A stretch of DNA of 64,000 nt, from the NCBI RefSeq assembly GCF_027887165.1, contig NC_077232.1:10478257-10542256 (forward strand), given 5' to 3'. A program made the position numbers and the translations under genes. The notes beneath the pieces are model-generated. The model searched no databases. It saw only the letters and a program-made list of their open reading frames with translations, and had not been told where the DNA came from. Every line of letters starts with the position of its first letter. Position 1 is the first letter of the stretch. The DNA is from Monodelphis domestica. Lineage: Eukaryota; Chordata; Mammalia; Didelphimorphia; Didelphidae. Shown here piece after piece: positions 22,602 to 35,289 of the stretch.

Positions 22602-25600
22602 TTACAGCGGGAGGTAGAGTGAGTAGTCCGAGAGAAGCCAACGGCGGGCGGGTCTTGCCGTGCGGCCGATCATGGGCAGCTTCTGGGCGTAGCGGGAGGC
22701 TGGACTGGGGCCCTGCGGTGGCGGGAAGGCTGTTTGGAACAGCCGGCCCCGGCACCGTCGGCCCGCCTGCCTCCCGGCGATGATAAAGCGGAAGTGCGGG
22801 GCGCCCCGAGGGGCGAAACGGCTTTTCTGAAAGACATCCCGGGCTCCAGCACACAGGCCCTGCTGCCGCGGCGCTCCCCGGGGCCGGTGCACTCGAGGCA
22901 GGGGCCGGCTCTCGGGCGCGGCGGCCGGGGCAGAGGCCGGGCCGCCCGGGTTCGCCCCGCGGGGGCTCTCCTCGTCCCGGGGGCTGACCGTGGCATTGGC
23001 CGTCAGCTGAGGCATCTTTCGCACAGCGTCAGCCACGGCCGCGGGCTCCTTCTTGGCCCCGGGGGGCCGGGCAGCCGTCGGGGCCGACTGTCCCGTTCCG
23101 AAACGGGTGGCCAGGCTGTCTCCAAAGAAGGCATAGAGCTCCCGATAGGTGTCCCCGAGGGAGACGGGAGAGGCCGGGCTCCCCAGCCCCGGGGTTCCCG
23201 GAGCCAGAGGCGCCCCCGGCCCAAAGCCCGGCTCCCCGGACCCCCCAGGAGGCGACTCGTGCAGGAGGAGGCCGGTCCAGGGCAGGTCCTCAGGGCGCCG
23301 AGTGCGCCGGCTGGGCTCCACTGCCTGCGCCTTCATCTTGAGGAGCCGCTCCACAGCCACCTGCAGGCGCCACAGACAGGTTGGAATGGAGGCCGCCCTC
23401 TGGCCCTGCCCCCACCCCGGGGAGCCCCGGACTCACCAGGATGGCCCCGTACACTTTGTGGCCGTCCGCCTTCACCTGGGCGTTGGACACCGAGTAATCG
23501 TCCAGCACGGCCTGCAGGTTGGCCCAGTAGGTGGACAGGTGGGGGTACAGCACCTGCTCCACAGCCTGCGGGAGGGAGCCTCGGAGTGAGGGCCCTTCTG
23601 GTCCCCCTGCCCCCTGCTCCCGGCCCGCCCAGGCCCCAGGCCTCACCTTCCAGCCCAGGGCGTGCAGCCCCACCACAGCCCCGTAGTGGGAGCACAGCGG
23701 CCTCACGGGGTCCGCCAGCACCTTCTGCAGCGACAGCAGGATCTGCTGGGACAGGCCGTTCACCAGGTCCCCGTGGGTCCTGGCCAAGGAAATGGGAATC
23801 AGTGCACAGTGGGCTGGGGAGGGCTGGGGGGGAGGCACAGCGAGGGGAGCCCCTCCCGCCCCCCCTACCAAAAGATGTGGCTGAGCAGGAGGGCAGCGCC
23901 GTCCCGCAGCGTCCAGTGGTCATTCAGGGGGTTGATGGAGGCAGCCAGCGGCTCGAGGACACAGTAGAGGACGCTGCCCACCAGGGAGCGCACGTAAGGC
24001 CCCAGGCACAGGTGCGGATTCCGCAGGAGGCTCCGGGCCACCTGCAGCAGCCGGTGCAGTTGCTCTAGGTCGTGGCTCACAGACTTCACCTGGGAGGAGG
24101 AGGAGGAGGAGGCCAAGAGCCCAGGGCTGAGCTGAGGGGCACAGGAGAGCCTGGGCGGGCTGGCCATTTATCAGGTGCATCCTGGGAAATGTGGTCTGTG
24201 CCCTCCGCCCCACCCCCATTCTGCAGTCAGAATCCTTGCACCCTCCCCAGCACCCCGGGGCCCCGACTTCTCATGCCGTCACTCACCCCACTGACGACAT
24301 ACACAAAGTAGGGCAGCAGGGCTGCGATCTTGGAGTTTGTCTGCAGATCCTGGAGGGCCACCTGAGAGAAGGAGAGGGTGACTGTGAGCCTCTCCAGTGG
24401 CAACACGGAGCCCTCGAGCCCAGGGGAGAGCCCTGAGAAGGACCAAGAAGCTGAGGCCTCAGGGGGCAAAGGCACCCCTTAGATCCGGTTAGCACAGCTC
24501 CGGCCCAGAGAGCGGTAGGCAGAAAGCTGGGTCCGTGGACATCGACGACCCCTTCTAGGGACCGATGACCCTAAATTTGTGCCCTGTTCATCAGAGCTAC
24601 CTGGAAAAGAAGAGGTTTCACAGAGCAGACCAAATAAAGTGACTGAGAGAGGAGGAGGCTGGACGGTCTGCAGACTGGGGCGAGGCCTCCTTTGGACAGA
24701 AGGCTGCAGGATGGAGGGAGAATGTGCCCACGGTCCAGCCTGGTTGTGTCAGGGCTCAAGAGAACAGTTAGTGAAGAGGCCCTTGTGACAGGAGACAAGG
24801 AGAAGGAGCTTAAAGGAAACTTGGAGGGCTCCAGAAGCCCTGACCTTCATGAGCTGTGGATCATCCCCCAGCACGGCCCGTGTCACTTGCTGATAGTACT
24901 TGAGGAGGTCATCCGTCAGTGAGGAAACGGCACTGGGCACTAGGAGAGCATCGAGAGGAATAAGAACAGCAAATAAGTCCTCTTTCTGAACATCACCAGC
25001 GCCAGGAACCTCTTCCCAGCCATCTCCCACTCCCTCCATCAGAAGAAAACCCCTCCTAATCAAAACAGTCATGCATTGGTCCTATCTGAAAAGCTCTGGC
25101 TCACTGTGAGCCTTGGGTCCTTCATCCCCTGTCATGTGAGGAGAAGCAAGCTGGGTCACCAATCTTCCAAAATTAAGAGCGATTCTGAGGGAAGAGGAAG
25201 TGGATGTGTTTCAAGCTTTGTCAGGAGACAGAGGGCTGCCAAGAAGGCAGAGCTGCTCAGCCCTGACTTTGTTTCCTGTTTCCCTGCTAACAAGATGGAC
25301 CTTTGCAATGGGAATGGGAGAACCAAGATGGCTTCCACACATCTGATGCCAAGGAAAGGAAGAAGATGGGAATCAATACCCTCCTTCAGGAATTCAAGTC
25401 ACTTGACCCAGAGAAGTTATTTCTGGGATATCTGAGAAACTAAGTAGACCCTTAAGAGGTAAATGGAACCTCATTTTCCATTTGGACAAGGACACTAACC
25501 TGGCAGAAAAGGGTAATGGTGTTGGATGGGTTATCGAGAAGTTAGCAAAGCATCATGTGTTATCCATTACATTGTAAGCTCCTGGAGGGTAAGGGCTGTC

Positions 25601-28600
25601 TTCTATAACTCTTTGTGTCAGTACAGGGCCTGATTTAATAAATATTAAGAAGACAGAAAGATGTGGGCTAGATGATTACCAAATAAATTCTGGGAGCCAT
25701 CAATAATGGTTCGATCCCAACATGGCAGGGGGTCTACAGTGGAATGCCCCAGGAATCTGTATTTGGCCTTATGCATAGACGGCACATGCCTGGTTAAGAA
25801 GAGTTAACAGTCAGAGAGATGGCTCAGTAGATGGAGAGCCAATCCTAGAGATGGGAAGTCTTGGGTTTACATATGGCCTCAGATACTTTCCTAGCTGTGA
25901 CCCTGGGCAAGTCACTTAACCTCCATTGCCTAGCCCTTACCACTGTTCTGCCTTGGAACCAATACAAAGTATTGATTCTAAGATGAAAGGTGAGGGTTTA
26001 AAAAAAAAAGTGAGCTTGACAGGCCACTTGTATGATAAAGATGATATTCAAATGAGATTTAATTTAGCAGGGATATATGTAAAATCTTATACTTTAAAAA
26101 ACAACTGCCTGAGCAGTTGGATGGGAAAGGCAGCAACAGTCCTTCTAAAGAAGCTCTGGTGGAGGGAAAGGGGTTGGGGGACACGAGTACCATCGAATCA
26201 TCTAGGTCAAGCTAAGAAATCAAAGGTGATTATTCCTGGGTGGCATGAAGAGAGGCACCCCTGGACTCTCCCAGTCAGACAATACCTGATTTCAGAGGGT
26301 CAGGACATGAACAGGCTGGAGCTTCCAGAGGAAGCTAGCAGAGGCTAGCAAAGGGCCTGGAGTCCATGTCCTCAAGCCATGAGGAAGACAGGACAAGACA
26401 AATGTCTTCAATGATTGGGAAGTCTGGGTGGGGATTAGACATGTTCTACTTGGACTTGGAGGACAGAACCAAGCAGGGAAATTGTAAAAGCCAATTCAAT
26501 GCAGGAAAAATGAGCTGGCAATTCAAGTTGTGTCTAAATGCTGCAGGGGGCTCCCCTGCACTGAGCTTCTCCATTGTGGGATGAAGTGGCCTCAAAGAGC
26601 CTTCACAAAGGCACTGGAGTGACTGTGAGGCAGTTTGTTCTAGGTGAACTTACCCCCAGCAAAGTAGGGGCAGGATTTGAAGCCAGAGCTCCATACCTCA
26701 AGGCAAGCACCGTCTCCCTTGGGTCACAGGGGCAGCTGCTCCAAAGAATCACCACATTGGGATAGGGTACAGATAGGTGGCTCAGTGGATTGAGAACCAG
26801 GCCTAGAGATGGGAGGTCCTGGGTTCAAATGTGGCCTCAGACACTTCCTAGCTGGGTGACCCTGGGAAAGTCATTTAACCCCCATTGCCTGGCCCTTACT
26901 GCTTTTCTGTTTTTCTACACAGTATTGATTCTAAGACAGAAGATAAGGGTTTAAAAAAAAAAAAAGAATTGCCACATGGATTGATGTTTCCAAAGTTCTG
27001 GACACTATTCAAGTCAGTCTGCAATACTAGAAGGTGACCTACTATATCAAAAAGGAGCATGCCATGCTTAGTAGTGGAGGGGCGACCCACCCCTCACCTG
27101 CTTCCATTCATCTTCTGCAGAGGAGATGTGTGCAAACATTGGGGTTCCAGGTAGGAAGCAAAGATGGATGTTGGCCAACAGCTGGGGACTCTAGAGATGA
27201 ACTTGAGCAAGGCTGAGGCTTTGGATAAAAGACTGTATTACATGAGAAAAAGATGTCAACTCTGGCTTCTCCTAACTATAGGTTTTTTCTTTTTAAATCA
27301 GGAATGCCAGGAAGTCTTCTATTTTATTAAATGACCATTCCCCCCCTCCCCCCAAATAATATATTCAGTTTTGCTGGATAGGTGATTCTAGGCTGCAAAC
27401 TTAGATTTTTTCACCTTCCAAAATTTCATATTCCAAGCTTTCTAATTCTTTAATGTGGAGGCTGCTAAGTCCTATGTGATCCTGACTGCCTCTCCCTATT
27501 ATTTGTAATGTTTCTTTCTGGCTGCTTGCGGTATTTTCTCCTTGGCTTTGGGGCTCTGTAATTTACTAATAATATTCTTGGGAGTTATCATTTGAGGATT
27601 TGTTTCTGGAAGTAATCTGTGAATTCTTGCAATTTCTATTTTGCTTTCTTGTTCAAGAATATCAGGGCAGTTTTCTTTGATCATCTCTTGTAGCATGGAT
27701 GTCCAAACTTTTTTTTTTTAATCATGACTTTCAGGTAGTCCAATAATTCTTAAATTGTCTCTCCTGAATTCATTTTCCAGGGCAGTTTTTTTAAAAGTGA
27801 GATATTTCACATTTTCTTTTTTTTTTGTCTTTTGATTTTGTTTTTTGATGGCTCATGAAGCCATTAGCTTCTAGTTGTCTAATTCTAATTTTTATGGAAT
27901 TATTTTCTTACATGAGCCTTTGAGCCTCTTTTTTCAGATGTTTTTTCCCAGTAAGGGCTAGGCAATATGGGTAAAATGCTTTGTCCACAGTCACCCAGCT
28001 AGGAAGTGTCTAAGGCCACATTTGAACCAAGGACCTCCTGCCTGGCTTTGCATCCGCTGAGCCAACCAGTTGCCCCAAAACTATAGCTTTTCAATGAAGC
28101 AGATCTCCCTCTTCTTTCTGGAAAGGTGGGAATTACAGGTCCCAAATGTGGCATATGGGACCAACATGTTTTTCATTGTCAGTCAGGTCTGCTCTGCTAC
28201 ATGGGAAGGCTTTTCTAAGCTTGTAAAAACTCTGAAGTTCAAACTCAGTATAAACACATATATAAATGGAGATTTTGAACCTTTGACTTTATTCCTCAGA
28301 AGTCCTTAGTATTTCCCCAAATTCCCTATGATCTCCCCAACATGGAGATGCAAGAGAGATTATAGGGAGTTTTGGGAAATACTAAAGACTTCTGGGGAAT
28401 GAAGTCAAAGGTTCAAAATCTCCATTTATACACACGAATGAACACAGCTACAAGACTAAAGGAACACTGAATCCAGTCATCATCAGGGATCACACAGGGA
28501 GTTCGATGAGGCAAGGCCTGAGAGTGGGTTCTCTTCCATCTTGATGGTTAAGAAGGGGTGAGAAATGTGTTGGAAGTTTGGGGGGAAAGGACAGGAAGCC

Positions 28601-30386
28601 ACTTGGGATGGCTTGCACCTGAACCTCACTCTCATGTGCACTGGTCAAAAGAAGGAAGCAAACACACATGCACACACATATATCAAACTCTTTTTGAGGG
28701 GGCAAAGAAGGGGCGGGGGCAGGGGGGGAGCCCCTAGTTTGGGGAATGGCTCAGGAAGCAAGAGCACATAAATGTGACAGAATACTACATAATTCCAGAG
28801 GATTAATGAGGACATATACCACCTCACCTCCTAATAGGAAGGTGAAGGACTTAGAGCAAAATGAAACAGGTTTTTTTTGCACCCAGCCAAGGCAGAAAAC
28901 AAACTCTACACATGTATTTGTATTTCTTGTGTTCTCAAGTCAGGGTGGAAGAGTAAGAAGCTGGATTTTGGCTGATAACAACAACAACAACAAAAAAAAA
29001 TATATATATATTTAAAATGTTAAAAAAGGACAAAAAGTGCTCTCATCACTTACCTGACCCTTGAGGCTCCACGTTTCCTTTACCATCCAGATAAGAAACA
29101 TGAACTAGACAAAGATCAGAGAAGGTGGGTCACTCAGACAGCATCCTGACCCACCATTCCTCCAGTTCATTGCCTCCCTCTGGTCAGTCCATCCCCCTGG
29201 GACTCCCACCTCTCACAGCTGTCTCAGGGCACCCTTTGGGAATGTTGGTGGCCAGCGCCAGTTCCACCAAGTTCACCTCTCGGTCTTCAGGGAAGTAGAG
29301 ATCACCCTCCCTTGCTGGGCGCAGGGGCAGGGTCTCCTGGGAGCCATAGCCACACACTGCCTAAGAGCAGGAGGGCAAGGTTAGACATTCTGGAAATCTT
29401 AAAAGCATCATACAGAAGGATAAGTTATCGGCACCCCTAGATTCTGAGAGGGGAACAGTTCCTGCACAGAGGGAACATGTATAGGAAGACCCACCAAGGC
29501 CACAGTCCCAGGAAAGAACTCCGTGTAGGAGTGGAAGCCCAGGGCTCTGAGGCAATCTTTGGGTTCTTAGATGGCATGTCACGGGGCTTCCAGAAATGAG
29601 TTGGGGATGGCAGCAAGGACTAGACTTCCCTTCTGGACACACCATCTGCATTTAGGATGATTTATTTCTCATTCACTCCTTAATCGGACCTCTGTCCAAA
29701 GCTTCCTCTGCCACCTTAAGTATTTATTGAGCACCTATTATGTGTGCAAAGCTAATGTCTAATATTCATAGCCATCTGTCCACCTTTAAAGTCCTCCCTC
29801 TACAATTTCTACCCCTCCTTCAAGGCCCACTTCAAGTCCTCTCTTTCTATGAAGCTTTCCCTGATCACACCATAACTGTGAGTCCACAGTTATAATTTTA
29901 TAAATTATATAAAAGTAATAATTCTTGTTTCTAGGTCACTTTAAGGTTCACAAAGCATTTTTTCCCATAACTCCCTAAAAGAGAGTTCCTTTGATAGATG
30001 AGGGATGCGATAAGGTGGTGGCTCCCTGCTCAGAGAAGGCAAGGCGCTTCTCTGCCTTACCTCCACATTGCTCCAGCGCAGGGCCCGGTTGAAGTCCTCT
30101 ACTGTCAACTTGCGACGTTTGGTATGTTTCATGAACTGGGAGCTGTTCTGAAGTTGGTAGGAAGAAAGGCTGTGTCTGAAAGGGGCCACGGTAAAGGAAG
30201 TGGGGGAGCCAGGGGAGCCCTCCTCTCCAAAGGTGGTACCTGGGTGGCCTCCCTGAGCCGGTAACAGACATCCTCAGCCAGAAGTGCAGCTACCTCATCA
30301 CTCAGTTCCAGCCCAGCACTTTCAGCCATGAGCCGGACTGACTCCCTGGGGATCTCCACAAAGCGCCGCTCCTCTCGCTCCGACAT
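22602..30386 (-). CDS. TAF6L: TAF6L (PAF65-alpha), TAF6-like SAGA/PCAF complex subunit
   Basis: Histone-fold and HEAT-repeat subunit of the SAGA-type GCN5/PCAF acetyltransferase co-activator. Ten coding exons on the minus strand: 30240-30386, 30061-30147, 29210-29360, 29054-29104, 24845-24939, 24287-24361, 23869-24089, 23647-23779, 23437-23565, 22602-23360. Total 1848 nt, 615 residues against 622 in human; all phases fit. Exons 1-2 code the histone fold (ESVRLMAESAGLELSDEVAA, KRRKLTVEDFNRALRW). Exons 5-9 code the TAF6 C-terminal HEAT region (SSLTDDLLKYYQQVTRAVLG, HWTLRDGAALLLSHIFW, LDDYSVSNAQVKADGHKVYG). Exon 10 codes a low-complexity Pro/Gly/Ala stretch, then a very conserved tail ending SDYSLYLPL. 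A non-coding first exon lies 7.4 kb upstream. Intron 4 is 4.1 kb and carries repeats and a long hairpin. In tandem with TMEM179B and POLR2G. Confidence 0.97.
25815..26010 (+). mobile_element. Marsupial SINE in TAF6L intron 4
   Basis: Nearly full-length plus-strand copy: 'agatggctcagtagatgg' head, 'gaccctgggcaagtcactta' core, 'ccaatacaaagtattgattc' tail and a poly-A at 26000-26010. Confidence 0.85.
26768..26965 (+). mobile_element. Marsupial SINE in TAF6L intron 4
   Basis: Nearly full-length plus-strand copy starting 'acagataggtggctcagtgg' and ending in a poly-A at 26952-26965. Confidence 0.85.
27260..27900 (-). mobile_element. L1 LINE ORF1 fragment
   Basis: On the minus strand the frame at 27499-27696 reads like the C-terminal half of L1 ORF1p (KIEIARIHRLLPETNPQ, then NIISKL and KEKIPQAARKK). 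Flanking text on both sides belongs to the same element. Truncated copy. Confidence 0.75.
27945..28076 (-). mobile_element. Marsupial SINE, partial
   Basis: Minus-strand copy with 'cacccagctaggaagtgtct' and 'ccacatttgaaccaaggacc'; directly abuts the hairpin region. Confidence 0.7.
28261..28430. repeat. Long inverted repeat (hairpin), 75-bp arms, 20-bp loop
   Basis: Left arm 28261-28335 and right arm 28356-28430 are reverse complements at 69 of 75 positions, and five of the six differences are transitions. Both outer ends are TATAAATGGAG / CTCCATTTATA. The arms contain no gene. The shape fits a palindromic MITE of a TA-target DNA transposon, or a hairpin RNA precursor derived from one. Confidence 0.85.
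28973..29012. repeat. Simple repeat (AAC)n / (TA)n
   Basis: A short run of aac triplets, then an A-run and tatata, within TAF6L intron 4, 40 bp from exon 4's donor. Confidence 0.8.
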
Positions 30387-30398
30387 GGCCCCAGGATG
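30387..30398 (-). other. TAF6L: TAF6L 5'UTR part of first coding exon
   Basis: Minus-strand CTCTGTGACAG acceptor ends at 30399, leaving 12 nt of 5'UTR (CATCCTGGGGCC) before the ATG at 30386. A spliced upstream non-coding exon is therefore expected. Confidence 0.7.
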
Positions 30399-30679
30399 CT
30401 GTCACAGAGGGAGGGAGGGTCTCCCTTATCCTCTGGAAGGCTGTTCTGCTTACAGTCTGGAATAACAGATCACTGGGGCTGGGAGGGGCCCTGGACAGGA
30501 ACACAGAACATGGAATCTTGGAGCTGGGAGGGTATTTGGAGATCTTTATTTTGGAGGTAAGGAAAATAAGGCCCAGAGATGACAAAGGTATATGCAGACA
30601 GAAGAGTAAGCCAGATTTAGAAGGTAGGTATAACAGCTGATCCAATGCCTTTTCTCAGTAAGAAGAAATATTGCACTTA

Positions 30680-30975
30680 CTATTACTTGCAAAGCACCTC
30701 CACCATCTCATTTGATCCCCACAACAATCCTACGATAGAACGAAAATGTATTAAGCCCTGCTACATGCTAGGCTTCGCTACTATTTATTAAGAACCTCTT
30801 ATGTGCTAAGCATTTTACAAAAATAATCTAATTGGAGCCTCACAACAGCTGTTATCCCTGAATGACAGTTGAGGAAGCTGAGGTCAACAGTGACTTGCCC
30901 AGAGTCCCACAAATAGTAAGTATCTGAGATTGAATTTGAATTTAGGTCTTCCTGACTCCCAGGACTGTAAGCCAC
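30680..30975 (+). mobile_element. MIR SINE
   Basis: 'atgacagttgaggaagctga', 'gtgacttgcccagagtccca' and 'tgaatttaggtcttcctgac' are MIR core landmarks in order on the plus strand. Confidence 0.7.
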
Positions 30976-31829
30976 CCAGCTGTCCACACATCCTTTTTCC
31001 CATCAGATGAAAACTGGATTTGGGTCACTAGACCTAGGTTTAAAGCACACCAGCTGTGAAAATCTGGGCAATGGCTTAATTTTGCTGGGTCTCAATTTCA
31101 TCACCCATAAAAATTAGGGAGTTTGAAAAGAGCTGAGGCCCTCATTTAAAGGGACTCAATTTGCATCACACGTCTGCTCAGACTTCTTTCATATCTTGAT
31201 TAGTTTTGCTGATTTTTCTTCTAGTTTGTCTTTAAAATTTTATTTGCTATATGAAACAACTCCCTGGGACAGGGAAGAGGGAAAGATACTGGGAGAAACT
31301 ATGGTGACATAAAAAAGAAAGCAATACAAAGTAAATAAAACAAAACAGGTAAGTCTCACTCACCTCTGAACCCTTCTCAGTTCTAAATTCTGTGCCTGTG
31401 GGTACTTCTTTCCCTTCCCTGTTTCCAATTACATTCTCTGCTGCTTCAAGGCAAATAATCCTTCAACAAGACCACTGGAAACTTAGGCCAGGAATCTTCC
31501 TGTTCAGACTTTCTATAAAAAGGGAAGACCAAGAGAGGAAGGAGAAAGATGGCTGCCCTAGGGCCCACCACTCCTTAAACTCCCTTCTCATTTCTACCCT
31601 GCCTGAGAATAACCATGGCCAGGGTCATCAACAATTCAATTCATGACCTACTGATTACATATCTCTGGGATACAAAATGTGGTAGCCCTGCTGAGGACCC
31701 AAAGACAGAACCAAAATCATCACAGCCTCCACCAAGCTTGTCTGTCACTGGGGCTACTGTCTGGAAGCACTGATTTCACAGGGAGGCTCCAAACTCCCTT
31801 GTGGCTAAGGCAGCTGCTGTACCATGTCC

Positions 31830-31971
31830 TGTGACAAGGAAATCACTTTAAAAGACTGATATATATTAATTTAGGTCGTCAAGGAATTCAGCTATGTAAT
31901 TCCTAAATGAAAACTCAAGTCAGCAGTCAACCTTTTATGGAGTTTTTAATTACAAACAGGAGGAAGAAAGG

Positions 31972-32032
<61 letters not shown>

Positions 32033-32775
32033 AGAGAAGGGAATAGGGCTTAAATACCCCCTCTGTTTAGGCTGGGCCAAAAGGCCCAAGCCCTTAGATA
32101 GCTGAGGCAAAGAAAGAGATCAGTCCCTATCACTCACGTGACCAAAATGGAGAAACAGTTTCAGGGGCCTCCACCTCCAGCCTCCTTCAGAGCAAGCCTT
32201 CTCAGAGCACAACCTCTCAGAGCTAAACCTCTCCAACCACCTCTCAGTCCTCAGCCCCCACTATCTTTAAGGAAACCATCTCAGTTCCCTCCCCTCAGTT
32301 CTCACATCTACCAATCACTGTCCATGTCTTCCCTGTGCCAATGGTGGCTCTAGCTTAACCCAGGACCGCCCAGAGGTCTGCCCCCTTTGCACATGTCTGT
32401 TGAAGGTCATATTCTCAAATAAATTTTGATCTATGCTGCAGCCCTTCCTAAATCCTGTTAGGACTGAGTAGGGTGGAGATTGTAAGTTCCAAGACCTGGT
32501 TCTGTCATTCCAAGTATCTCTATTGTATCAATTCTAAAATCAATCATGACTCAAAGAACTTCCTGTTCTATGCTTAAGCATAGGTCAAAGCCCTTTCCAT
32601 TGTTCATCAAAAGGTTTCTGTCCTAAAAGTAATCTTAAGTAGGGAGGAGAAGGACCCTCCCATGCCAAGGGGGTTCACATTCCAATAGACTATCAGTAGG
32701 GAATTTTTCAAGTATGAAATTTCCCAATGGTGAAATTTCCAACATTTTTAAGTCTAAGAAATTTTAAGGTTTACA
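31830..32775 (+). mobile_element. Solo LTR, copy A
   Basis: 946-bp element beginning TGTGACAAGG and ending AAGGTTTACA, flanked by a 4-bp target duplication GTCC (31826-31829 and 32776-32779). Contains an AATAAA. No internal retroviral sequence, so it is a solo LTR. It includes a (GA)n expansion at 31977-32028. Same family as copies B and C. Confidence 0.85.
31976..32028. repeat. (GA)n microsatellite
   Basis: About 26 uninterrupted GA units inside LTR copy A; the matching place in copy C (around 44085-44092, opposite strand) is much shorter. Confidence 0.95.
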
Positions 32776-33129
32776 GTCCACACCAGTGGTCACCTCCCCA
32801 GACTAGGCTCAGGAGAGCTGTGACACTCAGCTCTGGTCTCACCATGTTTCTCAGCCTTTGCCTGAAGCCCCATCCCTACCCCATTCACACCCCATTCCTA
32901 GTGGAACTATATATATATAAACTTTTTTTCCCCTCCAGGAAGAGGAAGGGGCTATTCTTTCATCAAGACACAGAATTTCTGGCTCTGAAATAACAGGACA
33001 AGTTTAGACAAGGACTTAACAAGTTAAGACTGACAGTAGGGACAATCAACACTCCTATTTATTCCACCCTCTCTGTCCAGTCTAAAATTTCACCTCCCTC
33101 AGGTACAACTACCAGGATGATGACAAGGC

Positions 33130-33215
33130 ACCATCAACTCCCTGAGGGCAGATCATCTCCTTTTTCTATCTGCATCCCCAGTATTCAGCACACTCAGTGA
33201 CTGGCTGGGTAAGAG
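33130..33215 (+). mobile_element. L2 LINE 3' end fragment
   Basis: 'ctccctgagggcagatcatc' to 'tgcatccccagtattcagca' is the L2 3' end landmark series. Confidence 0.6.
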
Positions 33216-33228
33216 CCAAATCAAAATT

Positions 33229-33260
33229 CATTCATTCATTCATTCATTCATTCATTCATA
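33229..33260. repeat. (ATTC)n microsatellite
   Basis: Seven to eight ATTC units next to an L2 3' end fragment, the usual terminal repeat position of L2-type LINEs. Confidence 0.9.
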
Positions 33261-33393
33261 TAGTACTCTTGCTTGGGAATGGAGGGAGTTGGACAGCCCC
33301 TTTAGTCCCTTCCAGTGCCATGACTCCTAACTCCCTCAAGAATATTCTGGACATCACCACAGTTAGGTCGCAGGCTAGTACTTCTTTTTACCC

Positions 33394-34487
33394 TGTTAGA
33401 TTTAAAATAGTTTTGAGCGTTAAATAGTTGTAGATAAGAGAGTGGGAGCCATAAAATGTGGTAATTAAAATGTTTGGGAGCAAAGGAAATATATAACAAT
33501 TATGACCGCTGAAATATGTTTTCTACTGTGTCTTGGTTTTATATAAATATAAGATGGTCGCCAGGGAATATATTCCCAATTTATGAATATGCCCAAGCCA
33601 ACTGGGTTTTATAGAGAAATTTAATTTATAATACACTGATTAATCAATAGAAAAAGAGAGAAAGTAAGAAAGGAATAAGAATGAAGGGCCTCAAGCCAAT
33701 AAGGCCTAGACCTCAGTCCTAAGAGATAAATCAGTCAGTTGGTTTTATCACTCACCCAAGATCTCTCTAGGTAAGGCTTCTCATGCCAACCTCAGGCTCC
33801 ACCTTCAAGAAAGCCTCCTTTCAAGAAGTGTTTCCAGAGAATTCTCCTCCTTACTCCTCCTGAGTTCTCCTTCCACAGCCTCCTTCAAGACCTCTCCAGG
33901 AGCTTTCCCTCCAGGACCTCTCTCCTCTTCGACCTCCTCCAGAGCATCAACCCCCCCCCCCCCCCATCTTTAAGCCAACAATCTAAGTTCCCTCCCCTCA
34001 GTTCTCACATCTACCAATCACTGTCGATCTCTCCCCTCTGCCAATGGTGGCTCTAGCTTAACCCAGGACCGCCCAGAGGTCTGCCCCCTTTGCACATGTC
34101 TGTTGAAGGTCATATTCTCAAATAATTAAATCTTGATCTTTGCTGCAGCTCTTCCTAAATCCTGTTACTCTGAGTAGGGTGGAGATTGTAAGACCTGGTT
34201 CTGTCATTCCAAGTATCTCTATTGTATCAATTCTAAAATCAATCATGACTCAAAGAACTTCCTGTTCTATACTTAAGAATAGGTCAAAGCCCTTTCCATT
34301 GTTTAGCAAAACAAAACAATTTCTGTCCTAAAGTAGACTTATGTAGGGAGGAGAAGGATCCTCCCATGCCAAGGAGTTTCATATTCCAATAGAGTTCTTA
34401 CTATCAGTAGGAAATTTTTTCAAGTATGAAATTTTCCAATAGGGAAATTTCCAACATTCATAAGTCTAAGAAATTTTAAGGTTTACA
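33394..34487 (+). mobile_element. Solo LTR, copy B
   Basis: 1094-bp element beginning TGTTAGATTT and ending AAGGTTTACA, with 4-bp target duplication ACCC (33390-33393 and 34488-34491). Its right half matches copy A closely, its left half differs, so it is a related subfamily or recombinant. Includes a C-run at 33951-33965. No internal region remains. Confidence 0.8.
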
Positions 34488-35289
34488 ACCCCCAGAGAAT
34501 ACACTAGGAAATCAATTTTTAAAATACTATTTGCTGGCTCAATGATTCTGTTTTAATCCAGAAAGCAGCAAAGCATCAAGGAAAGAGCACAGATGTCAGG
34601 AGCAGAACTAGCATGCACATCTCTCCTGGCTCCTATGTCAAGGCTTTTTCTGAGAAGCCAGGAGAGGTGTGGGTGCCAATTCTGCCTCTGATACTTGTTT
34701 TCTTGTCTCCATGTGAGTAAGTCAGTCAATCCATCAATATGACAAATATTGGACCTTTCTGAGCTCCTCTCTAAAATTGGGATCATAATAATTCTTCCAA
34801 GTTAGAATGGAATGAATAGAGGGATGTAGAACAGTAGAGTCAAACATCTGCAGAGAAGGACCCTTGGTTTTAAATTTTAATGCTGCTGTCTTCGTGTAAA
34901 TATTTCCCAAACTACATTTTAATCTGGTTCAGGCAGCTCTCCCCAGGAGACTTGTTAGATACCTCCCATGTATGATATTTAGCAAAAGTTAACATGCCCA
35001 TAGAGAGGTTGGCTCCCCTTAGGATGCATTCTTTGAGACAAGAATTATGGGCCCAAGGGACTGAGAAAGCTGGCCTGAGTCTGGAAGTCTTGGGTTCAAG
35101 GTCCATCTCTGACAAATACTGGCTGTACGACTGTATACAGGGGATCACTCTCTAATACTAAACACTCAGGAGATGGAGTTTCCTCATCACAGGAGGGTCC
35201 TATATCAGTGGTCTCAGGTCCAGAGCCTGACTCAACCCCTATTCCCCACTATATATTTTGAATCCTCTAAAAAGCCAAGCAATACGAGT

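Larger units (their letters stand above)
24940..29053. other. TAF6L intron 4, repeat-rich
   Basis: Holds an L2 3' end (about 25572-25645), two SINEs, an L1 ORF1 fragment, a SINE fragment near 27950-28075, a long hairpin (28261-28430) and simple repeats at 28976-29015. No conserved exon was seen. Confidence 0.8.

Noticed and set aside
22734-24068. 444-codon open frame on the plus strand
   Set aside because: It is antisense to TAF6L exons 7-10 and exists because that DNA is very GC-rich. Composition is Pro/Arg/Gly with no family resemblance, and the minus-strand exons are unambiguous.
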